Source of the DNA: Paenibacillus silvae
GTDB lineage: Bacteria; Bacillota; Bacilli; Paenibacillales; Paenibacillaceae
Assembly: GCF_014639235.1 (NCBI RefSeq)
Contig: NZ_BMFU01000007.1
Span: 62,001 to 126,000 of the forward strand
DNA: 64,000 nucleotides
Direction: 5' to 3'
The notes below the pieces were generated by a model. That model saw only the letters and a list, made by a program, of their open reading frames with translations, was not told where the DNA came from and did no database searches. Positions 37,105 to 46,360 of the stretch are shown here, in pieces; position 1 is the first letter of the stretch; every line of letters begins with the position of its first letter. Made by a program: the position numbers and the translations under genes.

Positions 37105-39609
37105 CTACTCTTGACCGTGGCAGTGCTTGAACTTTTTGCCGCTGCCGCAAGGACAAGGATCATTACGGCCAATCTGGTCGGAAACTCGCACCGGACGCTT
37201 CTCCGCAGGTTCACCGCTTGTCGAGATTTGGCTCTCGTCCACAACCGCTTGACGCTCCTGGTTGCTTTCGATCTGTGCTTTCATCACATAGGTCGCCACT
37301 TCTTCCTGAATCGAAGAAATCATCTCATGGAACATCTCGAAGCCTTCGAACTGATACTCACGAAGTGGATCCGTACCGCCGTATGCACGAAGATGGATGC
37401 CTTGACGCAATTGATCCATCGCATCAATGTGGTCCATCCACTTGCTGTCAACTGCGCGAAGCACAACCACTTTCTCGAACTCACGAACCATTTCTTCACC
37501 GATACGTTCCTCGCGAGCATTGTACTTGTTCTGCACTTTCTCGAACAAATACTCGATGATCTCTTCGGCCTCTTTGCCCCACAGCTCATCCTTGGTAATA
37601 GAGCCATCATCCAGAAGTTTGCTGTTCATGTAGTCAGCAACCTCTTGCAGCTCCCAGTTCTCAGGAATGTCGTCACTGCAATGCGCTTCAACGATGCGCT
37701 CAATGGATGGTTTGATCATATCCATAACGATCTGTTTAATATTTTCGGACTCCAGCACCTCACGACGCTGTTTGTAGATGATCTCGCGCTGCTGGTTCAT
37801 CACATCGTCATACTGAAGGACTACTTTACGCACGTCAAAGTTATTGCCCTCAACCCGCTTCTGCGCAGACTCAACAGCACGAGTAATCATGCGGCTTTCG
37901 ATCGGCTGATCTTCTTCAAAGCCAAGACGCTCCATCATATTCAGCACGTTGTCTGCACCAAAACGTTTCATCAATTCATCGCCCAGCGACAGATAAAACT
38001 GTGTAGAACCCGGGTCACCCTGACGGCCCGCACGACCACGCAGCTGGTTATCGATCCGGCGTGATTCGTGACGCTCTGTACCGATGATATGAAGGCCGCC
38101 AACTTCAGCAACACCTTCACCCAAAATAATATCTGTACCCCGGCCGGCCATGTTCGTTGCAATGGTTACTGCACCCGCTTGACCCGCACCGGAGATAATT
38201 TCAGCTTCTTCCGCATGGAACTTCGCGTTCAAGACCTGGTGTCTGATACCGCGGCGTTTCAGCATGTCCGACAGACGCTCCGAGTTCTCGATGGATACTG
38301 TACCCACCAGAACCGGTTGGTTTTTGCTGTGACGCTCCACGATTTCTTCCACAACCGCTTTGAACTTGCCATCAATGCTTTTATATACGACATCCGCCAT
38401 ATCATTCCGTTTGTTCGGACGGTTGGTTGGAATCTGCAGCACTTCAAGGCCGTAGATTTTCTTGAACTCTTCTTCCTCTGTCTTCGCTGTACCTGTCATG
38501 CCCGCAAGCTTACGGTACATCCGGAAGTAGTTCTGGAACGTAATCGTTGCCAGCGTCATGCTCTCGTTCTGAACCTCGATGCCCTCTTTTGCTTCAATCG
38601 CCTGGTGCAAGCCATCGCTGTAACGGCGACCAGCCATCAGACGACCTGTGAACTCATCGACGATCATGACTTCTTCATCCGTAACAACATAATCCACGTC
38701 ACGGCGCATAATCACGTTAGCTTTCAGCGCCTGTACAATGTGGTGGTTCAGCGTCACGTTAGCATGGTCATACAGGTTCTCGATGCCAAAGGCCTTCTCT
38801 GCTTTCGCTACGCCGCCCTCTGTCAGCGCTACGGATTTCACTTTGATATCTACTGTAAAATCCTCTTCCGGCACAAGACGTTTCACAAAACGATCTGCTG
38901 CATAGTACAGGTCGGTCGATTTCTGAGCTTGTCCGGAAATGATCAGCGGTGTACGCGCCTCATCGACAAGGATGGAGTCCACCTCGTCAATGATACAGAA
39001 GAACAATGGACGCTGTACCATTTGCTCTTTGTACAGAACCATATTGTCACGCAGGTAGTCAAAACCGAATTCGTTATTCGTACCGTACGTAATATCACAA
39101 GCATATGCATGCTGCTTCAAAGCGTGATCCATGCCGCTGAGGTTAACCCCAACCGTCATGCCGAGAAATTCATAGATTTGTCCCATCTCCTGGCTATCCC
39201 GTTGAGCCAAATAGTCATTGACTGTGACTACGTGTACACCTTTGGACATCAATGCATTCAAATATACCGGCAGTGTTCCTACCAGCGTTTTACCTTCACC
39301 CGTTTTCATCTCGGAAATACGGCCTTCATGCAGCGCAATCCCGCCCAGCATCTGTACGTCATAGTGACGTTTGCCGAGCACACGGCGTGAAGCCTCACGT
39401 ACGGTTGCAAATGCTTCAGGAAGAAGCTCGTCCGTTGTTTCTCCCTTTTCAATACGGGCACGGAACTCCTCCGTTTTTCCTTTCAACTGCTCATCAGACA
39501 AAGCCTGAAATTGCGGTTCCAGTTTATTGATTACATCGACCGTCTTCATTAGACGTTTCACATCACGCTCGTTCATGTCTCCGAAGATCTTTTTGACAAG
39601 TCCTAACAT
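37105..39609 (-). CDS. secA: Preprotein translocase ATPase SecA
   Basis: Motor that drives proteins through SecYEG. 834 residues from the ATG at 39609 (MLGLVKKIFGDMNER), with GAAAGGGG eight bases before; the frame extends to 39747 without a site. Walker A MKTGEGKTL is near 101-109, DEVDSILVDEART (about 207) is the Walker B/DEAD region, and motif VI region RGRAGRQGDPG is near 510. The C-terminal zinc finger CPCGSGKKFKHCHG, which binds SecB or the ribosome, ends the protein. Followed by prfB after 291 bp. Confidence 0.97.
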   Translation of the reverse strand: MLGLVKKIFGDMNERDVKRLMKTVDVINKLEPQFQALSDEQLKGKTEEFRARIEKGETTDELLPEAFATVREASRRVLGKRHYDVQMLGGIALHEGRISEMKTGEGKTLVGTLPVYLNALMSKGVHVVTVNDYLAQRDSQEMGQIYEFLGMTVGVNLSGMDHALKQHAYACDITYGTNNEFGFDYLRDNMVLYKEQMVQRPLFFCIIDEVDSILVDEARTPLIISGQAQKSTDLYYAADRFVKRLVPEEDFTVDIKVKSVALTEGGVAKAEKAFGIENLYDHANVTLNHHIVQALKANVIMRRDVDYVVTDEEVMIVDEFTGRLMAGRRYSDGLHQAIEAKEGIEVQNESMTLATITFQNYFRMYRKLAGMTGTAKTEEEEFKKIYGLEVLQIPTNRPNKRNDMADVVYKSIDGKFKAVVEEIVERHSKNQPVLVGTVSIENSERLSDMLKRRGIRHQVLNAKFHAEEAEIISGAGQAGAVTIATNMAGRGTDIILGEGVAEVGGLHIIGTERHESRRIDNQLRGRAGRQGDPGSTQFYLSLGDELMKRFGADNVLNMMERLGFEEDQPIESRMITRAVESAQKRVEGNNFDVRKVVLQYDDVMNQQREIIYKQRREVLESENIKQIVMDMIKPSIERIVEAHCSDDIPENWELQEVADYMNSKLLDDGSITKDELWGKEAEEIIEYLFEKVQNKYNAREERIGEEMVREFEKVVVLRAVDSKWMDHIDAMDQLRQGIHLRAYGGTDPLREYQFEGFEMFHEMISSIQEEVATYVMKAQIESNQERQAVVDESQISTSGEPAEKRPVRVSDQIGRNDPCPCGSGKKFKHCHGQE

Positions 39610-40208
39610 GGTATACCCCTTTCGTGCAAAACAGAATAGACCCCCTGCTGCCGCCATGCGGCACCATCCGATGGATTGTTCATCCAATGTCCCCGGGGGG
39701 TGACAAACAAAATTAAAATATAGATGAATCAACCCCAGGCTTGCCATGTCTCATGAAGCTGATTCGGTACTCACTCGAGCCTGGTTTTTAATAAAAAAAT
39801 GCCTGCACTCAAGCCTATTGAATCATGTTCATGGTGCTGTGCCTGTCATTGATTGTGATTAGCGATCATTCGTTGACAATTCTTCATCAGGACAATGATT
39901 CTCTTTGCATAAATTGTAACAGTTTGTAAGGGTCGCCGCAACACGCCGCAGCAGACTTCTTCGAACTTCACTCCCCCAATCAAGAGAGTTTAAGTGCAAA
40001 AAATCATAGTCGTTAGCAGAAGTGATAAGATAACTCGTTTATTTCCCGGCAAGCGACAAGGCGCAAGCATCAATTAATGGGAAATATGGAAGTAAACGGA
40101 ACGCCGCGCAAACAGCCCAACTTCTACTCTATTAGACGCAGCAGCCCCCGTAATAGTTTCATCATTTTATTTCCAAACAATGTCCATTCTACTATAGCTG
40201 CTACGCAC
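39610..40208. other. Non-coding stretch upstream of secA
   Basis: About 600 bp with short GC-rich dyads (GCCGCCATGCGGC near 39650) and AT-rich sequence. No promoter was convincing and no gene is supported. Confidence 0.5.
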
Positions 40209-40243
40209 AAAAGAGCCCCATCCCTTAAAGGATGGAAGCTCTT
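40209..40243 (-). terminator. Terminator of hpf
   Basis: On the minus strand AAGAGCTTCCATCC pairs with GGATGGGGCTCTT across a short loop and is followed by TTTTG. Confidence 0.8.
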
Positions 40244-40329
40244 GTTAGGTTCATTTCAGGAAGCATAGTTCCTGCTTATATTCAATAATGGGATGTTCTA
40301 TTCAATTGAACCGATGTCATTGCGTAAGC

Positions 40330-40890
40330 TTAACCTTGCTCGATCAAACCGTACTTGCCATCGTTCCGTTTGTAAACCACGCTTACTTCCTCATTCTCAA
40401 TGTTGGAGAATACGAAGAAGTTATGACCAACCATGTTCATCTGAAGAATGGCTTCTTCCACGTCCATCGGTTTCAGCATAAAGCGTTTCGTACGTACAAC
40501 TTCCAGGTCATCATCCGTATCCATGTCCAGTTCGGCTGTAGCTACTGTACCTGATGGTTCTTCCACGAAGAGTGTCTTCAGGCTGCCTTCCTGACGGAAT
40601 TTACGGTTAATTTTTGTTTTGTGTTTGCGAATCTGACGTTCCAGCTTGTCCACAACGGCGTCAATGGATGCATACATATCATCGCTGCCATCCTCCGCAC
40701 GAAGCACAAAGCCCTTCAAAGGAATCGTCACCTCAACTCTATGCAAGCCTCTTGTCGTGCTCAGTGTAACCGCACCATCAGAGGTAAGGGGTGCATCGAA
40801 ATACTTCTCGAGTCTACTCAACTTTTTGTCGACATAATCTTTCAAAGCCTCAGTAACCTCGATTTGTTGACCTCGAATACTCAAATTCAT
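40330..40890 (-). CDS. hpf: Ribosome hibernation-promoting factor, long form
   Basis: Dimerises 70S ribosomes into inactive 100S particles in stationary phase or stress. 186 residues: the N-terminal S30AE domain (MNLSIRGQQIEVTEALKDYV, about 1-100) and a C-terminal dimerisation domain (about 125-185, VVRTKRFMLKPMDVEEAILQ and FFVFSNIENEEVSVVYKR). The two-domain length marks the long HPF of Bacillota. A long leader and own terminator suggest a single-gene unit. Confidence 0.95.
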   Translation of the reverse strand: MNLSIRGQQIEVTEALKDYVDKKLSRLEKYFDAPLTSDGAVTLSTTRGLHRVEVTIPLKGFVLRAEDGSDDMYASIDAVVDKLERQIRKHKTKINRKFRQEGSLKTLFVEEPSGTVATAELDMDTDDDLEVVRTKRFMLKPMDVEEAILQMNMVGHNFFVFSNIENEEVSVVYKRNDGKYGLIEQG

Positions 40891-41238
40891 AGGGCACTCC
40901 TCCTTTATCTTTGCACCTTCATTATACCACGAATGTAAGCGTCATGTAAAAACTCCCGGTGACCGAATAATGACATCTCCTCCAGCCACCTCAGGCAATG
41001 TCTGTTTAACGCCATATTTCGTGATTTTTCGCCATTTTCGGGCAAAATCAAATGTTTTTATGGAGTTATTTATCCGGTGCTTGATGATGTAATTAACCGT
41101 TTTGGAGCTGGTTTAATCGGTTATGTAAAATGAGCTCTCCAGAGGCCCAGAAATTCATGACTTGACGCAGACCTGCGCCACCCTTCAAATACGCTGCTGA
41201 AAGAAATCAGAGACGTTCTCCCGCAAGCTAAACTCAAC
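40891..41238. other. Non-coding stretch between cspA terminator and hpf
   Basis: About 350 bp, AT-rich in the middle. GAGTGCCCT adjoining the hpf start is its ribosome site on the minus strand. No gene or clear promoter seen. Confidence 0.45.
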
Positions 41239-41265
41239 AAAAAAAGACCCCGGATCACCGGAGTC
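41239..41265 (-). terminator. Terminator of the cold-shock gene
   Basis: Minus strand GACTCCGG-TGAT-CCGGGGTC followed by seven T residues. Confidence 0.9.
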
Positions 41266-41331
41266 TGATGCTAGCGATAATTCAATTTGGTAACCATCTA
41301 ACCATATATGTAGGTCGGATTAACCGGATGA

Positions 41332-41529
41332 TTATAATTTGATTACGTTAGCTGCTTGCGGTCCACGTGCGCCTTCGACGATATCGAATTCTACGGATTG
41401 ACCTTCTTCCAAAGTTTTGAAGCCTTCGGATTGAATTGCGGAGAAGTGTACGAATACGTCGCCGCCGTCTTCAGTCTCAATGAAACCGTAACCTTTTTCT
41501 GCGTTGAACCATTTTACTTTACCTTGCAT
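41332..41529 (-). CDS. Cold-shock protein, CspA family
   Basis: 65-residue single OB-fold RNA chaperone. RNP1 is KGYGFIET (residues 13-20) and RNP2 is VFVHFSAI (about 26-33). All aromatic nucleic-acid contacts (W8, F15-equivalent Y, F17, F27, H29, F30) are present. A strong promoter about 67 bases upstream leaves a leader that could fold differently in the cold. Own terminator downstream. The usual symbols cspA/B/D cannot be told apart. Confidence 0.95.
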   Translation of the reverse strand: MQGKVKWFNAEKGYGFIETEDGGDVFVHFSAIQSEGFKTLEEGQSVEFDIVEGARGPQAANVIKL

Positions 41530-41595
41530 GCACTAACATTCCCTTCGTCATCAAATGAAGTGAAGCCCTGGCCAAGACCCTAGCCCACAATTCAG

Positions 41596-41625
41596 ATGAT
41601 ATCACCTAAACTTATCCATTGTCAA
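41596..41625 (-). promoter_or_regulatory. Strong sigma-A promoter of the cold-shock gene
   Basis: Minus-strand TTGACA (41620-41625), 18-base spacer, TATCAT (41596-41601). Confidence 0.75.
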
Positions 41626-41767
41626 TTGGTAAAGAAAATGTTTTATTGGTATTTTTTTGTAGATTAATCAGTCTTTTTGTTGACCTTTGTTACTACACAG
41701 AGATTTTTGTTGGTATTTCTTTCATGACTATGAGCTCGGATTAGAAAGAATGCTTGGAAGTCGGAAC

Positions 41768-42664
41768 CTATGCCAACCCGCCTTTGTCCATTATTTCTAT
41801 AATTGATGAAATTCCATAACTAAGCTCGGTTTCAGCTTTCCAACCTAGAGCTTGCAAATTTTTATGATTCGCATAAGACTCCATGATCTCAGATTCACGA
41901 TAAGATAATGAACCAAACTCAAGTACCGTCCTTGAACCAGTCAACTCATACGCAAGCTCTACAAATTCACGTACAGATACACTGAATCCCCTACCAACCT
42001 CGAACTCTGCTATCCCAGATATATCTTTCAAATTATCTATTACGGCTAGATACGCTTTCGCCACATCTTTCACATATATGAAGTCACGTCTCTGCTCTCC
42101 CGGTGTGAGCCGCAAAGAGGTTTCCTGAAGTAATGATCGCATAACAAAACTAATGAATTTATGCTCCTGATCCCTTGGACCATACACATGCTCTAATCTC
42201 ATATTTACATATTTAATGCCATGACATGCCGCATACGATCTAGCCATCGTATCCATGAACTTCTTACTTTTACTATAACTATCCAAGTATGCGTATGAAT
42301 GGTGCTCATCTTTTCCGAAAAAAGTATCCGTATTAATAAAAGCTTCTGCTTGATACTTCGCTCCCAACTCAAGCAGTTCAATGGGATAATGGACATTGGC
42401 ATTCAATTGTTGACTCAATCGCTGGTTATGCCCGTAAGAAGTAGCTGTATGAATAATCACGTCTACCTGCTGGCTTTCAAAAATAGATTCCACATCAGTT
42501 TCATTAAGATTAAATACCTTTTCTAACTCATCCAATCTATTTTGAATCCTGTGAAGATCTGAAGAGCTTCTTGTAATAATGGATACTTTATGGCCCTGAT
42601 CAAGTAATTCTTCAAGCACATGACTCCCTACAAATCCAGTAGCTCCAGTTAAAAGTATATTCAT
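41768..42664 (-). CDS. NAD-dependent epimerase/reductase, CDP-abequose/paratose synthase-like
   Basis: Extended SDR of 298 residues from the ATG at 42664 (AAGGTGG upstream). NAD motif TGATGFVGSHVLEEL at about 6-20; the active-site tyrosine and lysine lie in YLDSYSKSKKFMD; LEHVYGPRDQEH follows. It is the last gene of the leftward rfbH-rfbF-rfbG group. In Salmonella and Yersinia the enzyme in this place (RfbJ/Abe or Prt) reduces CDP-4-keto-3,6-dideoxyglucose, and that role is the best guess. The stereochemistry of the final sugar cannot be read. Confidence 0.8.
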   Translation of the reverse strand: MNILLTGATGFVGSHVLEELLDQGHKVSIITRSSSDLHRIQNRLDELEKVFNLNETDVESIFESQQVDVIIHTATSYGHNQRLSQQLNANVHYPIELLELGAKYQAEAFINTDTFFGKDEHHSYAYLDSYSKSKKFMDTMARSYAACHGIKYVNMRLEHVYGPRDQEHKFISFVMRSLLQETSLRLTPGEQRRDFIYVKDVAKAYLAVIDNLKDISGIAEFEVGRGFSVSVREFVELAYELTGSRTVLEFGSLSYRESEIMESYANHKNLQALGWKAETELSYGISSIIEIMDKGGLA

Positions 42665-42678
42665 TGAAACCATCCACC

Positions 42679-43812
42679 TTATTGACTTGAATTTGTAAAT
42701 TCTTGAATTTGTCTTAGGCAAATTGCTTTCATCTGGTTATTGGCTTGAGATGCCAAAGTCCATTCTACAATTTTATCTATGGCTTGATCCAGATTCCAAC
42801 GTGGATACCAGTTTAGGTATGCTTTAGCTTTTGAACAATCCAATTTTAACTGATGCGCCTCATGCAAAGTTGTATCGGGTTGAACTATAATTTTCGACTT
42901 ACCGCCCCATTTCCTACAAAAGGATTGTACAATCCACTCAACGGTTTTCACATCTGTGTCATCCGGTCCAAAGTTCCATGCTTCTGCTACTTTATCCCCT
43001 TGATATAAATGTTTTGCTAATCTCAGATATCCACTAAGTGGCTCCAGCACATGCTGCCATGGTCGTACTGCTCTCGGGCTACGGATGATAATGTCATTTC
43101 CCTGAATCAGGGCCCTCAAGATATCTGGCACCAAGCGATCTTCCGACCAATCGCCTCCACCTATGACATTTCCAGCTCGGACTGACGCAAGTGCAACTCC
43201 CGTTCCACTCTTATTGTTAAAGTAGGAATTACGATAAGCAGATGTTACTAATTCAGCACAAGCTTTACTACTCGAATATGGATCGTATCCTCCTAAAGGT
43301 TCGCCTTCACGATATCCCCATATCCATTCTTTATTTTCATAACATTTATCTGTTGTAACATTCACTATTGCCTTCACCGTATCACTTTTCCGACATGCCT
43401 CAAACACATTAACCGTTCCCATAACATTGATCATATATGTGTCTACGGGATTACGGTAAGATTCCCTAACAAGCGGCTGTGCGGCCAAATGAAATACAAT
43501 TTCCGGCCCTGTCTTTAGAATGGACTCAGTGAGTAATTCATGATCTCTAATATCTCCAAAGATACTATGTTCAAGCTCACTTTCCACCTCTGCCACATGG
43601 AATAAGTCATTTTTATTGGTTGGGGGCAAAGCATATCCTGTTACTTTCGCACCTAAAGAAGACAGCCAAAGACTCAGCCAGGATCCTTTAAAACCAGTAT
43701 GACCTGTAACAAATACCCGTTTACCATGCCAAAATGACTCATCCTCGAACACTATTTTACTATCCCAGCTATGTTGTTGTCCCACACTCTCCAAGGTGCC
43801 CCACCTCTCCAT
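42679..43812 (-). CDS. rfbG: CDP-glucose 4,6-dehydratase
   Basis: Converts CDP-glucose to CDP-4-keto-6-deoxyglucose. NAD motif TGHTGFKGSWLSLWL, catalytic YSSSKACAELVT (Tyr-x3-Lys), and CYENKEWIWGYREGEPLGG with RAGNVIGGGDW are the family marks. Open to ATG 43812 (377 residues), but this overlaps rfbF by 61 bp. A GTG at 43752, overlapping the rfbF stop as TAGTG, gives 357 residues, the usual family length; a TTG at 43794 is also possible. Step two of the CDP-dideoxyhexose route. Confidence 0.92.
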   Translation of the reverse strand: MERWGTLESVGQQHSWDSKIVFEDESFWHGKRVFVTGHTGFKGSWLSLWLSSLGAKVTGYALPPTNKNDLFHVAEVESELEHSIFGDIRDHELLTESILKTGPEIVFHLAAQPLVRESYRNPVDTYMINVMGTVNVFEACRKSDTVKAIVNVTTDKCYENKEWIWGYREGEPLGGYDPYSSSKACAELVTSAYRNSYFNNKSGTGVALASVRAGNVIGGGDWSEDRLVPDILRALIQGNDIIIRSPRAVRPWQHVLEPLSGYLRLAKHLYQGDKVAEAWNFGPDDTDVKTVEWIVQSFCRKWGGKSKIIVQPDTTLHEAHQLKLDCSKAKAYLNWYPRWNLDQAIDKIVEWTLASQANNQMKAICLRQIQEFTNSSQ

Positions 43813-44549
43813 AACTCTTCTAACTGATTTTTATCACGCATAGTGTCCATGGGTTGCCAAAATCCTTCATGCTTATAACCCACCAGTTCTCCATCTCTAG
43901 CGAGATGCTCCAAAGGTTCCTTTTCAAAAAAAGTAGAATCTCCCTCAATGTAATTGAATACTTCAGGTTGTAGGACAAAGAAGCCAGCATTGATCCAGGC
44001 TCCGTCACCCGCCGGTTTCTCTTGAAATCCTCTAACAGCATTATTTGAACCAATATCAAGTGCCCCAAAACGCCCGCTTGGTTGGACAGTACTCACTGTA
44101 GCCAGGCGACCATGTAGTTTATGATGCTTTACCAATTCGGTAATATTCACATTAGATACTCCATCCCCATATGTCAGCATGAAAGGCTCATTTCCAACAT
44201 ACTTCTGTATCCTTTTGATACGTCCACCGGTCATTGTGTCTATACCTGTATTGGCTAAAGTAACTTTCCATGGCTCAGCTGAATGAGTATGTGTCACTAA
44301 CTGACTATTATTCGTAAAATCGAAGGTGACATCGGACTCATGTAAAAAGTAATGAGCAAAATATTCTTTAATATAATAGCCTTTGTAACCCAAGCAAATG
44401 ATGAAATCGTTGTAACCATAATAGGAATACAACTTCATAATGTGCCATATAATCGGTCTCTCCCCGATTTCAATCATAGGCTTGGGTTTTAAATGAGACT
44501 CCTCGCTGATTCTAGTTCCGTATCCTCCTGCCAAAATAACTACTTTCAT
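43752..44549 (-). CDS. rfbF: Glucose-1-phosphate cytidylyltransferase
   Basis: Makes CDP-glucose from glucose-1-phosphate and CTP. 265 residues. N-terminal nucleotide-binding LAGGYGTRISEES (about 6-18) with KPKPMIEIG; YGDGVSNVN carries the metal aspartate; NAGFFVLQPEVF and GFWQPMDTMRDK are family signatures. Its start overlaps the rfbH stop by 4 bp (ATGA). First step of the CDP-dideoxyhexose pathway; the gene order rfbH-rfbF-rfbG differs from Salmonella rfbF-rfbG-rfbH. Confidence 0.95.
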   Translation of the reverse strand: MKVVILAGGYGTRISEESHLKPKPMIEIGERPIIWHIMKLYSYYGYNDFIICLGYKGYYIKEYFAHYFLHESDVTFDFTNNSQLVTHTHSAEPWKVTLANTGIDTMTGGRIKRIQKYVGNEPFMLTYGDGVSNVNITELVKHHKLHGRLATVSTVQPSGRFGALDIGSNNAVRGFQEKPAGDGAWINAGFFVLQPEVFNYIEGDSTFFEKEPLEHLARDGELVGYKHEGFWQPMDTMRDKNQLEELWRGGAPWRVWDNNIAGIVK

Positions 44550-46129
44550 ACCGTTCCCCCAATTTCGTTTTTAGCCAATACGAAATCCCGAATTTTATTA
44601 ATCATATAGTCTATCTTTTCATCTGTTAAACCAGGGTACACGCCTATAAGGAATGTATCGTGCATGATTTTATCTGTGTTTGTAAGATCTCCACTAATTC
44701 GATAATTGACATTTAGAAATGCAGGTTGACGCGTAAGATTGCCTGCAAAGAGCATTCGTGTCTGAATACGATGGGTTTCCAAGTAAGTAACTATTTCGTT
44801 TTTAGTGAATTTTGTACTCTCACGCACGGTTAATATAAATCCAAACCAACTAGGGTCGGAATCCCTTGTAGCTCTTGGAAGAATGAAAAACTTCTCCAAA
44901 TCTTTGAGTCCTTCCAAAAGTCGATTGAAATTACGTTTGCGAGCTTGGGTAAAGCCAGGCACCTTCTTTAGCTGCTCTACTCCAATCGCAGCCTGCATCT
45001 CCGTTACTCGAAGATTATAACCAATATGAGAATAGGTATATTTGTGATCGTAACCATAAGGCAATGACCCTAATTCCCAACCGAACCTCTTATTGCAGGT
45101 ATTATCACATCCGGAAGGGCACCAACAATCTCGCCCCCAATCTCTGAAAGATTCGATAATTGATTTTAATAATGCATTATTTGTATAAACTGCTCCACCT
45201 TCTCCCATCGTCATATGGTGTGGAGGATAGAAGCTGGATGTTCCGATATGCCCATGAGTTCCCGTCAGCTTCCCTTTGAAGGTAGAGCCAAGAGCATCAC
45301 AGTTATCTTCGACTACCCATAGATTATGCTTGCCGGCAATTTCCATTACTTGGTCAAGTTCAAATGGATTCCCCATCGTATGAGCTATCATGATCGCCTT
45401 AGTTTTAGGAGTAATAGCCGCCTCAAGCCGATCAACCATAATGTTATAGGTGCCTAGCTCCACATCAACAAATACAGGAACAGCACCATTCTGAACTATA
45501 GGTGTTACTGTTGTTGGGAACCCCGCAGCTACTGTAATGACCTCATCACCCGGTTTAATCTGACGATCTTTTAATTTAGGCGAGGTGAGAGCCGAAAAAG
45601 CTAGTAAATTTGCTGAGGAACCAGAATTGGTTAAAAGTGCGTACTTTACTCCCAGAAATTTTGCATATTCTTGCTCAAACTGTTTATTATATCGGCCGGC
45701 CGTTAACCAAAAATCTAGAGAAGAATCGACAAGACTCCTCATTTCCCGTTCATCATAAACACGTCCACCATACGAGATGGAAGAAGTATCCGGATCAAAG
45801 ACTCCATCCCGACCAGCATGAAACATGTTGTGAAATTTTTCCACTTTAAGAAGTATTTCAAGCCTGTTAATCCTTTCAAGATATGAAATATCCAGTTCGC
45901 CAATTGTCACAAGACTAGAAAGTTTCACAACATCTTTATTACGGACATCCAGAAACACTTTTTGTTCAAATATTGACAAGTGCATTTCAACTATATATTT
46001 TTCGTCATACTGGTTCAGACTATTGAAGGCCAAGGGATAGATTTCTATCGTGTCCTTATTGATTTCAGAAGCAACAAAAGCATATCCTTCAGTTTCCTTT
46101 ATATGAACGATCTTTCCAGAATCAATCAT
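44546..46129 (-). CDS. rfbH: CDP-4-keto-6-deoxyglucose 3-dehydrase (E1) with extra N-terminal domain
   Basis: Removes the C3 hydroxyl of CDP-4-keto-6-deoxyglucose using PMP and a [2Fe-2S] cluster. 527 residues from ATG 46129 (AAGGGGTG seven bases upstream). The enzyme part starts near residue 95. FYPPHHMTMGEGGA has histidine where aminotransferases have the PLP lysine, the hallmark of E1. CWCPSGCDNTC supplies the four cluster cysteines. The family is normally about 437 residues, so the first 90 are extra: a beta-rich stretch (KIVHIKETEGYAFVASEI ... VVKLSSLVTIGELD) I do not recognise with confidence. The partner reductase E3 (RfbI/AscD) is not in the window. Confidence 0.94.
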   Translation of the reverse strand: MIDSGKIVHIKETEGYAFVASEINKDTIEIYPLAFNSLNQYDEKYIVEMHLSIFEQKVFLDVRNKDVVKLSSLVTIGELDISYLERINRLEILLKVEKFHNMFHAGRDGVFDPDTSSISYGGRVYDEREMRSLVDSSLDFWLTAGRYNKQFEQEYAKFLGVKYALLTNSGSSANLLAFSALTSPKLKDRQIKPGDEVITVAAGFPTTVTPIVQNGAVPVFVDVELGTYNIMVDRLEAAITPKTKAIMIAHTMGNPFELDQVMEIAGKHNLWVVEDNCDALGSTFKGKLTGTHGHIGTSSFYPPHHMTMGEGGAVYTNNALLKSIIESFRDWGRDCWCPSGCDNTCNKRFGWELGSLPYGYDHKYTYSHIGYNLRVTEMQAAIGVEQLKKVPGFTQARKRNFNRLLEGLKDLEKFFILPRATRDSDPSWFGFILTVRESTKFTKNEIVTYLETHRIQTRMLFAGNLTRQPAFLNVNYRISGDLTNTDKIMHDTFLIGVYPGLTDEKIDYMINKIRDFVLAKNEIGGTV

Positions 46130-46360
46130 TTTGCACACCCCTTAAAATTTCAGGCACATCCTCTATGTAACTAATGCAGGCTGAAACAACATAGCCTTAG
46201 ATTGTAAAATCATGACAATAAGCTACAAAATTAAGAATATGTGAAGGCCTGATAATATAAACCACTAATTAATTTAACGACAAAAACCGTTAATTTAATT
46301 AGAGCATATCTTTACTTGATTAGTTATTCTAATAATTTATTTCACTTAGGAGCCATGCAT

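Noticed and set aside
38068..39390. 440-residue ORF antisense to secA
   Set aside because: Shadow frame of a certain gene, with implausible composition.
39610..39747. Upstream extension of secA to 39747
   Set aside because: No ribosome site, and the added residues lack SecA similarity; ATG 39609 has GAAAGGGG and the standard N-terminus.
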